Translations under genes and position numbers: made by a program
The notes under the pieces: generated by a model
What the model was told of the DNA's origin: nothing
What the model saw: only the letters and a program-made list of their open reading frames with translations
Databases searched by the model: none
Source of the DNA: an uncultured Bacteroidales bacterium
Lineage (GTDB): Bacteria > Bacteroidota > Bacteroidia > Bacteroidales > FEN-979
DNA: 64,000 bases
Reading direction: 5' to 3'
Assembly (NCBI GenBank): GCA_903875045.1
Contig: CAIQUS010000014.1
Span: 1 to 64,000 of the forward strand
Shown: one piece after another, positions 18,178 through 26,944 of the stretch
Position numbering within the stretch: the first letter of the stretch is position 1
Layout of the letters: every line of letters begins with the position of its first letter

Positions 18178-20250
18178 ATGAAAAAAATCCTGTTGCTGAT
18201 GCTCCCTTTAGCCCTTCTTTTCGGGCAATGTAAACCGGTTGAAAAATCCGATGAAAAAACTTCCGTTTCCTTTATCAAACAACCAACCATTGATTCTGTG
18301 ATGATCAAACTTACACAACAATTTGGCGATGCCAGTAAAACCCGCATGGAGAAAGGGGTGAAACAATGTGCAGCTCTTTGGATTTCAAAGGATGGAACTG
18401 AAAAAGAGTTTGAAGAATTCTGCCTGAAATATTTCGTTGGCGACCCTGCAAAACTTGAAATTCTGTTCAAACGGTTTTCATCAAACTGGGAATCATTGTT
18501 TGGCCATTTCAACATGATCAGCCTTGATTTGAAAAGGGGAATGCATTTAGATATTGGCGAGATGCTCGAAATTGATGAGATCTTCGGTGCCTATGAACCG
18601 GGTGCACATTTCAATGATGATTTCTTTAACAACAAACTGGCTTTTATTACAGCCCTCAATTTCCCCTTTTATTCCCTGAAAGAAAAAGAGGAACTTGGAC
18701 CAAAATGGAGCCGTTCGGAATGGGCCCATGTTCGGATGGGTGATTTATTTACAGCCCGGGTGCCAGCCGATGTCAATGTTAAAATCGCTGAAGCCCTCAC
18801 CAATGCTGATAATTACATCTCCGGTTATAACATCTATGTTGGCAATCTGCTTGATGACCAGGGAAAAACACATTTTGCAAAAGAGATGAAACTTTTATCG
18901 CACTGGAATCTCCGCGATGAATTGAAAGCCAATTACAACAAAGGGGAAGAAGGGTTGCTCAAGCAACAGATGATTTACCAGGTTATGCTGCGGATCATTA
19001 ACCAGGACATCCCCGACAGTGTGATCAACAACCCGTCATTCCAGTGGAATCCGGTTTCCAATAAGGTTTTTAAAGATGCAAAGGAAGTTGCAAACACCCC
19101 GGAACCGGATACCCGATATGCAGTCCTTTTAAATTTGTTCAACAATATGAAACTGATGGATCCATACACACCGATGTATCCTACCTATATCATGCGTGCA
19201 TTCGACGGTGGTATGGAGATCCCGCAGGAACAGGTTGAAAAACTTTTTACCGATTTCTGTTCATCCCCACAAGTTAAACAAGTAGGTGAGTTGATCAGCA
19301 AGAGGCTGGGCCGCCCCCTGCAACCATTTGATATCTGGTACGATGGATTCAAAGCACGCAGCAACATGAACATGGAACTGCTCGATAAAACAACACGTGC
19401 TAAATATCCCGACACTCAGGCATTTGAAGCTGACATTCCCAACATGCTCATAAAACTTGGCTTCAAACCGGATAAAGCCCGGGAAATCGCTTCCCATATT
19501 ACTGTTGATCCGGCACGCGGAAGTGGCCATGCATGGGGTGCACAAATGAAAGGCGACAAAGCACACTTGCGCACACGTTTAGGAAAGCAAGGAATGGACT
19601 ACAAAGGCTATAACATCGCTATCCACGAACTTGGTCACAATGTAGAACAAACCATCTCCCTTTATTTCGTTGATGACTACATGATGCAGGGTGTTCCCAA
19701 TACAGCGTTCACCGAGGCCCTCGCATTCAATTTCCAGAAACGTGACCTGGAATTGCTGGGAATCAAAGACAACGACCCCGACAAGGAGGCATTGGCGGCA
19801 GTTGATAACTTCTGGATGAGTTATGAAATAATGGGTGTTTCGCTTTTAGATATGAAAGTATGGAAATGGCTCTACGAAAATCCCGCAGCAACCAAAGAAC
19901 AGCTCAAAGAAACTGTCGTTAAAACAGCCATCGAGGTTTGGAACCAATATTATGCACCGGTGTTCGGCACAAAAGATACGCCCATTCTTGCCATCTATTC
20001 GCACATGATCGACAATCCTTTGTATCTGTCGAATTATCCGGTGGGGCACCTTATCGACTTCCAGCTTGATCAGTTCCTGAAAGGAAAAAATTTCGCCGAT
20101 GAGGCCATCCGAATCTATTCTGCCGGACGACTGATTCCACAACTTTGGATGAAAAACGCCGTTGGAAATGAAATATCTATCAAGCCTTTACTGGATGCCA
20201 CTGATGAAGCATTCAAAAAAGCATCAGTCCTGGCACCAGCAAAAAAATAA
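18178..20250 (+). CDS. Zinc metallopeptidase lipoprotein (gluzincin, HELGH)
   Basis: This 690-aa protein has a lipoprotein signal (LLFGQC, lipid on about Cys18), so it is membrane-anchored in the periplasm or at the surface. The zinc motif HELGHNVEQ lies near residue 484, preceded by NIAI. A probable third zinc ligand Glu follows in NTAFTEALAF about 30 residues later. The C-terminal YLSNYPVGHLIDFQLDQF segment resembles the closing helix of M3/M2-like mostly helical oligopeptidases. It is therefore likely a clan MA peptidase cleaving oligopeptides, but I cannot assign the exact family. It is monocistronic, with its own promoter and terminator, and divergent from ftcD. Confidence 0.8.
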   Translation: MKKILLLMLPLALLFGQCKPVEKSDEKTSVSFIKQPTIDSVMIKLTQQFGDASKTRMEKGVKQCAALWISKDGTEKEFEEFCLKYFVGDPAKLEILFKRFSSNWESLFGHFNMISLDLKRGMHLDIGEMLEIDEIFGAYEPGAHFNDDFFNNKLAFITALNFPFYSLKEKEELGPKWSRSEWAHVRMGDLFTARVPADVNVKIAEALTNADNYISGYNIYVGNLLDDQGKTHFAKEMKLLSHWNLRDELKANYNKGEEGLLKQQMIYQVMLRIINQDIPDSVINNPSFQWNPVSNKVFKDAKEVANTPEPDTRYAVLLNLFNNMKLMDPYTPMYPTYIMRAFDGGMEIPQEQVEKLFTDFCSSPQVKQVGELISKRLGRPLQPFDIWYDGFKARSNMNMELLDKTTRAKYPDTQAFEADIPNMLIKLGFKPDKAREIASHITVDPARGSGHAWGAQMKGDKAHLRTRLGKQGMDYKGYNIAIHELGHNVEQTISLYFVDDYMMQGVPNTAFTEALAFNFQKRDLELLGIKDNDPDKEALAAVDNFWMSYEIMGVSLLDMKVWKWLYENPAATKEQLKETVVKTAIEVWNQYYAPVFGTKDTPILAIYSHMIDNPLYLSNYPVGHLIDFQLDQFLKGKNFADEAIRIYSAGRLIPQLWMKNAVGNEISIKPLLDATDEAFKKASVLAPAKK

Positions 20251-20278
20251 TTATTTTTATTGAATCTTGTCTGAATTA

Positions 20279-20309
20279 GGCAACCTTCCGCCCGGAAGGT
20301 TGTCTTTTC
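20279..20309 (+). terminator. Rho-independent terminator
   Basis: An 11-bp stem built on CAACCTTCC/GGAAGGTTG with a GCCC loop and a short TCTTTTC tail, after the metallopeptidase gene. The TTG of the next promoter lies inside the descending arm. Confidence 0.75.
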
Positions 20310-20332
20310 ATTAAGTTTTTTCGCTATTTTTG
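20300..20332 (+). promoter_or_regulatory. Bacteroidota promoter (TTG-N22-TATTTTTG)
   Basis: A full consensus match 18 nt upstream of the ATG at 20351. Its TTG overlaps the preceding terminator stem, making a very compact gene boundary. Confidence 0.7.
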
Positions 20333-20350
20333 TAAAAAAATCCACTATCT

Positions 20351-21817
20351 ATGAAAAAGATCATATTTACCATTTTATTTCTTGCACCTATTCTGCTAAG
20401 TGCGCAGAATTACACAAACATTTGCTCTGCAGGTCCTGCTTTTTATAAAAAGATGAACACCAATACCCTGAAGGCATATAAAACTTCCAGTTATACCTTG
20501 CCGGGAGGAGGTGATACAATTTTTTATTCATTTCCGATCATCCGCGATAGTGCGGCCGAATGTAAGGATACAACCAAGGGATCAATTCTTGGCAGGAAAA
20601 TATACAGACAAAGTAACAGTTACATGTTCTATTTCTTTAACAAATACAACGATACCATTTATATTTATGCAAAAGCACTCTTGAATGACACCTGGAGATT
20701 TTCAAAACTCACTTCCGGCACCTTCCTTGAAGCAAAGGTTACCTCCATGGGCCCTGACAGCGTAATGGGTGTGTTGGATGATGTTATGAGAATTGAACTT
20801 CAGGCCAGAAGAAATGATGGGTTGGCCATCTCAAGTCCCTGGAATGGCAAATATCTCAAGCTGAGCAAACATTATGGGTTGGCAAGAACTTTTGATATGA
20901 CGAATGTTCCCTTTGATACAACCAATTACACCATTGTTGGAAAACTGAAACCAGTGATCGGAATTCAGGATTTTGGCTGGAAAGAAGTTTATAATTTTAA
21001 CATCGGCGATGTTCTTCACTACTCCGGTTATACCAATTCCTCCTCCGGTGGTCCGAACACTACATGGAAAGAGATCCAGACGGTTTTTGCAAAAACAACA
21101 TACGGGACTAATATCGACTCTGTCATATATAAATTTGACCGTTGCCGCAGCACCATTACCAACCCCGGAAATAATCATGTCTATTTCCGTGATACCATTG
21201 TTACAAAATACAAGTTCAATGTTATGGCACTCGATTCTACCATTCTGCGTTTACCCGATCAGTTTAAGCGCCAGAATGTTTATGCTTCCCAGTTTGACCG
21301 CTATATGAAAGCCTACAACAACCGTCAAACAAAAAAAGTGACTGAAGACAAATACCGTTTTCTCAATTCATGTTGGGTAATTCCGACCGGTAGCGTGACA
21401 CTTTACCGCAATTATTCTGAAGGTCTTGGTTTAACAGAATACTATCGTGATGATCAAAGCACCCAGGAATTCTACCGTCTTGTGTATTTCAAAAAAGGAT
21501 CAGAAACCTGGGGCGCCGCGGTTGGGACACAATGTTCGCCCATCCTCGACGTCAGTGAGCAACCGGTTGCCACAACCCCGCAGGTGCGTATCGTTCCCAA
21601 CCCGATGAAAAATCAGGCGCAGGTAATCATTGATGGCATGCAAACCACCGAAAATGCAACTTTCATGCTCTACAATCTCGTTGGTCAGGAAGTTTACCGG
21701 ATGACCCTTAACTCAAATACAACAACACTCACCAGGAACAATCTGCCAACGGGTCTCTATGTCTATATTCTGACCGGAAAAAATCTGATGGTTAAGGGGA
21801 AACTCATGATTGATTAA
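20351..21817 (+). CDS. T9SS type A cargo protein, function unknown
   Basis: This 488-aa protein has a signal peptide (1-18, LLSAQ). A large central region (about 20-400) matches nothing I recognise. A type A T9SS sorting tail (about 412-488) begins VRIVPNPMKNQ and carries LYNLVGQEVYR and LPTGLYVYIL. The tail marks it for export through the type IX secretion system to the cell surface or medium. The middle region is rich in Asn, Thr and Tyr and looks beta-rich. It has its own promoter and a strong terminator, so it is transcribed alone. Confidence 0.82.
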   Translation: MKKIIFTILFLAPILLSAQNYTNICSAGPAFYKKMNTNTLKAYKTSSYTLPGGGDTIFYSFPIIRDSAAECKDTTKGSILGRKIYRQSNSYMFYFFNKYNDTIYIYAKALLNDTWRFSKLTSGTFLEAKVTSMGPDSVMGVLDDVMRIELQARRNDGLAISSPWNGKYLKLSKHYGLARTFDMTNVPFDTTNYTIVGKLKPVIGIQDFGWKEVYNFNIGDVLHYSGYTNSSSGGPNTTWKEIQTVFAKTTYGTNIDSVIYKFDRCRSTITNPGNNHVYFRDTIVTKYKFNVMALDSTILRLPDQFKRQNVYASQFDRYMKAYNNRQTKKVTEDKYRFLNSCWVIPTGSVTLYRNYSEGLGLTEYYRDDQSTQEFYRLVYFKKGSETWGAAVGTQCSPILDVSEQPVATTPQVRIVPNPMKNQAQVIIDGMQTTENATFMLYNLVGQEVYRMTLNSNTTTLTRNNLPTGLYVYILTGKNLMVKGKLMID

Positions 21818-21865
21818 AACTTTGCATCAGGACCTGGTTTCCTGCTTCAATTCAAGCAATATTTT

Positions 21866-21897
21866 AGAGGCTGCCTTCACGAAGCAGCCTCTTTTTA
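21866..21897 (+). terminator. Rho-independent terminator
   Basis: A 9-bp stem AGAGGCTGC/GCAGCCTCT with a 9-nt loop, followed by TTTTTA. It lies between the convergent T9SS cargo gene and hutI and is oriented for the former. Confidence 0.88.
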
Positions 21898-21902
21898 TTG
21901 AA

Positions 21903-23162
21903 TCAGGCTGGCTGGATTACCTTTCCATTCAGGATAATTTGCTCAGCTTTGTTGCTACCATAAGCATAAGGCATAAAAGAGTAGGATGGAATTGGTTTTG
22001 TGATAAAAAAGTTTGCAATTTTTCCCCGGGCAATACTTCCGAAATCCTCACTCAATCCCATGGCATAAGCACCGTTGATGGTAACCGCATGAATGGCCTC
22101 TTCCGGAAGCATCCTGTATTTGATACAAGCCATCGACAGAATAAACTGCATATTCCCCGAAGGCGATGAACCCGGATTAAAATCACTGGCCATTGCCACA
22201 GGAAGCCCTGCTTTGATCATTTTACGCACAGGCGAATATGCCATTTCCAGGAAAAATGCCGCCCCGGGCAATATCGTTGGCATAGTTTCGGTTCCCAGCA
22301 GACATTCTATCTCTTCATCCCCGGTAAATTCAAGGTGATCTACAGAAAGTGCATTATACTTGACCCCAACCTGAATTCCCCCGGAAAAATCCAGTTCATT
22401 CGCATGGATCTTGGCACGCATTCCATATTTCATTCCTGCATTCAGAATACGATCTGTTTCTTCAACTGTAAAAAATCCACGATCGCAAAAAACATCAATA
22501 TAGTCGGCAAGGTTATCAGCGGCAACCTGAGGGATCATTTCACTGATCACCATATCCACGAATTCTTCCTGCCGGCCTTTATATTCGGCTGGCACGGCAT
22601 GGGCCCCGAGGAATGTCGGAACAATCTTTACCGGTGAAAGTCCTTTAAGTTTACGGATCACCCTGAGCATCTTAAGCTCATCCTCAACGCTCAACCCATA
22701 ACCACTCTTAATCTCAACTGCACCGGTGCCAAACATCATGATCTCATTTAATCGGCCCATCGCCTGTTCTATTAGTTCGTCCTCATGGGTTTCATGCAAT
22801 CTTTTGGCTGAATTAAGAATACCACCTCCCCTCCTGGCAATCTCCTCATAACTCAATCCTCTGATCTTATCAATGTATTCAATCTCCCGGCTTCCTGCAT
22901 AAACCAAATGGGTATGGCTGTCGCAGAAACTCGGGAAAACCATTTTCCCGGAAGCATCAATAAGTTGGAAACCCTCTTTCTCCTCCCCGGATATCGGAAA
23001 CGGAAAAGGCATGGTCCCAAAATCCTTTATTCGCGAACCTTCGGTCAGGAGCCAGCCATTCTTAATGGTTCTTAATTTTGACATGGCTTTGCCAAACACC
23101 ATGCTCTGTGGTTTTTCCTCGACTTGTACGAGCTCTTTGATGTTTGTTATGAGGATGGACAT
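21903..23162 (-). CDS. hutI: Imidazolonepropionase
   Basis: This 419-aa amidohydrolase-superfamily enzyme opens the ring of 4-imidazolone-5-propanoate to give N-formimino-glutamate, the third step of histidine degradation. It has the metal-binding HTH motif (residues 83-85, in CDSHTHLVYAG), GTGAVEIKSGYGL, GAHAVP (a further metal His), KIHANEL and ASDFNPGSSPS. Length is normal for the family. Its product is the substrate of ftcD, 4 kb to the left on the same strand, but two unrelated genes lie between them and each is separately transcribed. A weak -7-like box (TACTTTCG) lies about 20 nt upstream. Confidence 0.95.
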   Translation of the reverse strand: MSILITNIKELVQVEEKPQSMVFGKAMSKLRTIKNGWLLTEGSRIKDFGTMPFPFPISGEEKEGFQLIDASGKMVFPSFCDSHTHLVYAGSREIEYIDKIRGLSYEEIARRGGGILNSAKRLHETHEDELIEQAMGRLNEIMMFGTGAVEIKSGYGLSVEDELKMLRVIRKLKGLSPVKIVPTFLGAHAVPAEYKGRQEEFVDMVISEMIPQVAADNLADYIDVFCDRGFFTVEETDRILNAGMKYGMRAKIHANELDFSGGIQVGVKYNALSVDHLEFTGDEEIECLLGTETMPTILPGAAFFLEMAYSPVRKMIKAGLPVAMASDFNPGSSPSGNMQFILSMACIKYRMLPEEAIHAVTINGAYAMGLSEDFGSIARGKIANFFITKPIPSYSFMPYAYGSNKAEQIILNGKVIQPA

Positions 23163-23253
23163 GTGTTCTGTTTTAATTCACGAAAGTAACCCTTTTTTGT
23201 ATAAATTCCGCGGATTTGGAATCACATTTCATTTTTTGTATGATTATAACCGG

Positions 23254-23261
23254 TATCTTTG
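23254..23261 (+). promoter_or_regulatory. -7 promoter box (TATCTTTG)
   Basis: A perfect TAnnTTTG box 46 nt before the ATG at 23308. A TTG lies 15 nt upstream, slightly closer than usual. Confidence 0.65.
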
Positions 23262-23307
23262 CAAAAAAATTCAACTTATTGTATCTTAAACAGAATCAAC
23301 ACATCCC

Positions 23308-25449
23308 ATGAGAAAAACTGCACTATTTCTATTGATTTTAATTCTTTTTGCTGCGTATGATACCTCAGCAAAACATGTTGAAGTTGCAACAGCAAAGCTG
23401 GCTGGAAAAAACTTCTTCTGTGAACGGTTAAGCAGCCACTTGTCGCAAACCATTTCATTCAATGATCTGAAAATTTCAAGTGAATTTGTTGAAAAATCCG
23501 GGAATACTCCAGTCTATTACACTTTCAATTTCGCCGGTAAGGGATATATAATCATTTCTGCAGATGATTGTTGTTTCCCGGTAATCGGATATTCTTTTGA
23601 TTCGCAATACAGCCAGGAAAATCAACCTGATAATTTTGTATTCTGGATGAATGGAAGAAAGCAGGAAATTATTTACAACATTCAAAACAATACTCCTCCT
23701 GATCCCGCTGTTACCAGTGAGTGGGACAGATTGGCCAATATGGATCCGCAGGCAATAACCGATGGACAATCGGCTGTTACCGAGGTAACCCCGCTTCTGA
23801 AAAGTACATGGGACCAGGGGTTTCCTTATAATGTGCTGTGTCCGTCCGATCCATCCTGTGGCTCCTTAGGAGGTCACGTTACTGTTGGTTGCGTGGCAAC
23901 GGCAATGGCCCAGATCATGTACTACTGGAGATGGCCCAATACCGGTACAGGATCACATTGCTATACCCCGTCCGGATACGCTCAACAATGTGCCGACTTC
24001 GGAAATACAACTTATGACTGGAATGGAATGACAGATTCACCATCCAAGGAATGTTACCCGATTGCACTGATTTCCTATCATGCCGGTATTAGTGTGAATA
24101 TGATGTATAACAGTGATGGGGCATGCTCCTCCGGTGCATACCAGTCAACAGTACCAGGCGCGTTAAAAAACTATTTCAAATATGCATCCAGCTGTACTTC
24201 AGCAAATAAAATGTCCTATTCCACCACTGCCTGGAACAGCATGCTCCAGGGCGACTTGAATACTGGTAAACCCATTCAATATGGTGGACAGGGTCCGGGT
24301 GGTGGACATTCCTGGGTTTGCGATGGTTATCAGGGAGCCGACTTTTATCACATGAACTGGGGCTGGAGTGGTTCATCCAATGGCTATTTTTACCTCAATA
24401 ACCTTAACCCAAGCGGATATACATTCAACAACGGACAGGAAGCAGTTCTGCATATTGAGCCCAATACATCCCAGTATCCAACCTTTTGCACTGGCACTAC
24501 CCTTGTGAATACCTACGTTTTCGGCTCTTTGGAAGATGGCAGCGGACCTGTTGCAAATTACCAGGATAATGCCAACTGTAGCTGGCTGATCGCTCCTGAT
24601 GACAGTGTAGGCACACTAACACTTAACTTTACTCAATTCAATACTGTGGCGGGTGATGTTGTAAAAGTTTACGACGGCAGCAACGCTTCTGCACCTTTGA
24701 TCGGAACATTTTCGGGAGCATTAACTTCTATGCCAACAGTAAACTCAACAGGACCAACCATGTTCATCACTTTTACAACGGATGGAGCGAACTCCTCCCA
24801 GGGCTGGAAGGCAAATTACACGGCCAACCTTGTTAAATTTTGTGCTTCCTCCACCACACTGCTTGATGGTTGGGGAACCATTACCGATGGCAGCGATCGT
24901 TTCGATTACCGCAACAACTCAAATTGCAAATGGAAAATCATGCCGGTCGGAGCATCTAAAATCATTTTGACTGTAAATAGTTTCAGCACGGAACAGGACA
25001 ACGACCGTATTCAAGTTTATGACCTGGGAACAAGTGCGCTGCTTGCAACATGGTCCGGAAATTATACAACCCCGCCACCTCCCCTTGAATCAACCTCAGG
25101 ATCGGTCATGCTTATGTGGACCAGCAACGGATCGGTACGCGGCCCTGGTTGGAACATTAGTTATTCACCAATGGTTGGTACTGAAGATGTTAATACAATC
25201 AACAACATCACAGTTTATCCAAATCCTGCCACGCAACTTATTAATATTGGTTTTTCTGTAACCGAACCACAAAATGTGAAGATTGAACTTCTGTCGCTCC
25301 AGGGAACACCGCTTTATCAGGATAATCTGACCGGGATTAAGGGACAATATTCCAAAACAATAGATGTTTCTTTGTTTGCGAGGGGTATTTACATGCTTCG
25401 GCTTAATTCAGACAAGGGCACATCGGTGAAAAAGATTGTCATACAATAA
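23308..25449 (+). CDS. Secreted C10-family cysteine protease with two CUB domains and a T9SS tail
   Basis: This 713-aa protein has a signal peptide (about 1-21) and a propeptide of the streptopain/Spi type (about 25-130). The catalytic domain has nucleophile Cys195 in TVGCVATAMAQIMYYWRWP and catalytic His334 in GGHSWVCDGY, followed by the family's FYHMNWGWSG. Two CUB-like domains follow (about 393-508 and 513-622), each with paired cysteines and DVVKVYDG- or DRIQVYDL-type motifs. A type A T9SS tail ends the protein (about 632-713, ITVYPNPATQ). Relatives include streptopain (SpeB), interpain and PrtT. Secretion as a zymogen that activates outside the cell is the family pattern; substrates are unknown. 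Confidence 0.93.
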   Translation: MRKTALFLLILILFAAYDTSAKHVEVATAKLAGKNFFCERLSSHLSQTISFNDLKISSEFVEKSGNTPVYYTFNFAGKGYIIISADDCCFPVIGYSFDSQYSQENQPDNFVFWMNGRKQEIIYNIQNNTPPDPAVTSEWDRLANMDPQAITDGQSAVTEVTPLLKSTWDQGFPYNVLCPSDPSCGSLGGHVTVGCVATAMAQIMYYWRWPNTGTGSHCYTPSGYAQQCADFGNTTYDWNGMTDSPSKECYPIALISYHAGISVNMMYNSDGACSSGAYQSTVPGALKNYFKYASSCTSANKMSYSTTAWNSMLQGDLNTGKPIQYGGQGPGGGHSWVCDGYQGADFYHMNWGWSGSSNGYFYLNNLNPSGYTFNNGQEAVLHIEPNTSQYPTFCTGTTLVNTYVFGSLEDGSGPVANYQDNANCSWLIAPDDSVGTLTLNFTQFNTVAGDVVKVYDGSNASAPLIGTFSGALTSMPTVNSTGPTMFITFTTDGANSSQGWKANYTANLVKFCASSTTLLDGWGTITDGSDRFDYRNNSNCKWKIMPVGASKIILTVNSFSTEQDNDRIQVYDLGTSALLATWSGNYTTPPPPLESTSGSVMLMWTSNGSVRGPGWNISYSPMVGTEDVNTINNITVYPNPATQLINIGFSVTEPQNVKIELLSLQGTPLYQDNLTGIKGQYSKTIDVSLFARGIYMLRLNSDKGTSVKKIVIQ

Positions 25450-25468
25450 ACGCAGGATCTCACTGAGG

Positions 25469-25504
25469 AACCCGTGGCAATTCAATGTCACGGGTTTTTT
25501 TTTT
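25469..25504 (+). terminator. Rho-independent terminator
   Basis: An 11-bp stem AACCCGTGGCA/TGTCACGGGTT (one G-T pair) with a 6-nt loop and a run of ten T, after the protease gene. The last codons and stop of the convergent zinc-ribbon gene lie inside it. Confidence 0.92.
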
Positions 25505-25904
25505 CGTTGAAAAGAATATCAACCTCTCCGCGGTTTTTAATACAATCAACCAGGCGGTTTTTCAGTTTCCAACATGTCATCTGCCGAAGGTCGAGCAACC
25601 TTGAAAGTTCATAGGTGGAAACAGCCGGGTCATGACAAACCAGATAAACAATGCGAAATGCCTCTGTGATCGGAATATGGCACCGGTGAAAAATTGTATG
25701 CGCTGTGGCCGACTCTTCTGACTTGCACCTCGTACAACGCCGGGCATATAATGTTTTTCCTTTACAATAATTTGTATGCCCGCATTTGGTGCAAACAAAC
25801 CCGGCTTCCCATTTCTTTTCAGCCAGGAATTTTAAACAGTCTTCCTCATTTGAGAAAAATCCTGCAAGTTCTGTAATATCAAGTTGTTTGAAAGAAATAG
25901 ACAT
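25488..25904 (-). CDS. IS1595-type transposase zinc-ribbon protein lacking the catalytic domain
   Basis: This 138-aa protein begins at the ATG at 25902-25904; a promoter box lies between this and the longer track start. Residues about 18-75 form a transposase zinc ribbon (CTKCGHTNYCKG, CTRCKSEES). A helical segment resembling the start of IS1595-family transposases follows (TAHTIFHRCHIPITEAFRIVYLV; LSRLLDLRQMTCWKLKNRL). The DDE nuclease domain is absent. The frame ends FNEKKNP, encoded by the neighbour's terminator T-run and stem. It could be a transposase remnant or a domesticated DNA-binding protein. An intact promoter and a clean frame argue against simple decay. Confidence 0.75.
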   Translation of the reverse strand: MSISFKQLDITELAGFFSNEEDCLKFLAEKKWEAGFVCTKCGHTNYCKGKTLYARRCTRCKSEESATAHTIFHRCHIPITEAFRIVYLVCHDPAVSTYELSRLLDLRQMTCWKLKNRLVDCIKNRGEVDILFNEKKNP

Positions 25905-25925
25905 TTGATAAAAAAAATTATTATG

Positions 25926-25933
25926 CAAAATTA
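25926..25933 (-). promoter_or_regulatory. -7 promoter box (TAATTTTG), minus strand
   Basis: It lies 21 nt upstream of the zinc-ribbon ATG at 25904 and downstream of the longer start at 25928, so it decides the start. Confidence 0.55.
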
Positions 25934-25976
25934 ATAAAAATAGTGATGTTTATGCGATTTGTTTTAATATTTTTTT

Positions 25977-25984
25977 TACCTTTG
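25977..25984 (+). promoter_or_regulatory. -7 promoter box (TACCTTTG)
   Basis: A perfect box 25 nt before the ATG of the thioredoxin lipoprotein. A TTG lies 15 nt further upstream. Confidence 0.7.
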
Positions 25985-26009
25985 CAGCGTTATTCAAATA
26001 AACCTCATT

Positions 26010-26474
26010 ATGAAAAAACTGACATTCCTCCTTTTATTTCTTGTTTCCTTTACTTTCACTGCCTGCAGCAGCAACGATAACAAAGGGAATAACGGCAGTG
26101 CAAACACAGATGGACAAGTGAATAAACTTACTGCCGAATCATTTCAAAAACTAATTTGGGATTATAAAGCAAACCCCAGGGATTTCGTATTTAAAGGTGA
26201 TCAGCCATGTATTATTGATTTTTACGCTGATTGGTGCCGGCCTTGTAAAATGGTTGCACCAATAATGGATGAGCTTTCAAAAGAATATCAGGGGAAAGTA
26301 AGAATCTACAAAGTTAACACTGATGAGCAACGTGAACTGGCCGGATTATTCAACATCAGTTCAATCCCGGCTGTCATGTTTGTTCCTAAAAACGGGAAAC
26401 CACAAATGTCTGTTGGTGCCATGCAGAAACCAGCTTATTTGGAGTTGATCAGGAATGTGCTGGTGGTAAAATAG
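26010..26474 (+). CDS. Thioredoxin-fold lipoprotein
   Basis: This 154-aa protein has a lipoprotein signal (FTAC, lipidated Cys19) and a short Asn/Gly/Ser-rich linker (about 20-37). A complete thioredoxin domain follows with active site WCRPC (75-79) and the cis-proline loop SIPAVMF. It probably acts as a membrane-tethered periplasmic thiol oxidoreductase. It closely resembles the cytoplasmic thioredoxin encoded next (shared CIIDFYADWC.PCKMVAPI and PQMSVGA), so the pair arose by duplication, with one copy gaining an export signal. A microsatellite starts at its stop codon. Confidence 0.93.
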   Translation: MKKLTFLLLFLVSFTFTACSSNDNKGNNGSANTDGQVNKLTAESFQKLIWDYKANPRDFVFKGDQPCIIDFYADWCRPCKMVAPIMDELSKEYQGKVRIYKVNTDEQRELAGLFNISSIPAVMFVPKNGKPQMSVGAMQKPAYLELIRNVLVVK

Positions 26475-26529
26475 TGGACAAGTGGGCAAGTGGGCAAGTG
26501 GGCAAGTGGGCAAGTGGACAAGTGAAGGA
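26474..26529 (+). repeat. Octamer microsatellite, GTGGGCAA type
   Basis: Six 8-bp units (GTGGACAA, four GTGGGCAA, GTGGACAA) plus a degenerate GTGAAGGA. The first base is the last base of the upstream TAG stop. It lies between the two thioredoxin genes. Confidence 0.92.
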
Positions 26530-26580
26530 GTGACCGTGCAAAGTATTTTTTTTTAGTTTTTAACTTCTAATTAATATAAA

Positions 26581-26943
26581 ATGGTAGAGCATTTAACCAA
26601 AGAAACCTTTTTAACAAAGGTCTTTAATTTCGAAAACAATCAGGAATGGAAATTTGAGGGAAGCAAACCTTGTATCATTGATTTTTACGCCGATTGGTGC
26701 AATCCCTGCAAAATGGTGGCTCCGATCCTCGAAGAACTGGCTACAGAGTACGCCGGAAAAATTGACATCTACAAAATTGACACAGAGGCGGAACAGGAAC
26801 TTGCCGGAGCCTTTGGCATCCGCAGTATTCCTTCGATGTTGTTTGTGCCGATGAATGAACCGCCTCAAATGTCGGTTGGCGCATTGCCAAAAGATTCTCT
26901 TAAACAGGCCATCAGTGACGTTTTGTTGAAAGAAGTGAATTAA
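26581..26943 (+). CDS. Thioredoxin (cytoplasmic)
   Basis: This 120-aa single-domain thioredoxin has active site WCNPC (39-43), cis-Pro segment SIPSMLF and no signal peptide. It is a disulfide reductase of the cytoplasm. It is a paralog of the lipoprotein encoded just upstream. The stop codon is 1 nt from the WbqC-family start, so these two genes are cotranscribed and probably coupled. The CNPC active site differs from the classical CGPC and may shift the redox potential; that is inference. Confidence 0.92.
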   Translation: MVEHLTKETFLTKVFNFENNQEWKFEGSKPCIIDFYADWCNPCKMVAPILEELATEYAGKIDIYKIDTEAEQELAGAFGIRSIPSMLFVPMNEPPQMSVGALPKDSLKQAISDVLLKEVN

Positions 26944-26944
26944 C

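Noticed and set aside
23275-23290. ATTGTATCTT before the C10 protease, resembling the shared 17-bp element
   Set aside because: Only 10 bases match, and a better consensus -7 box (TATCTTTG) lies just upstream.
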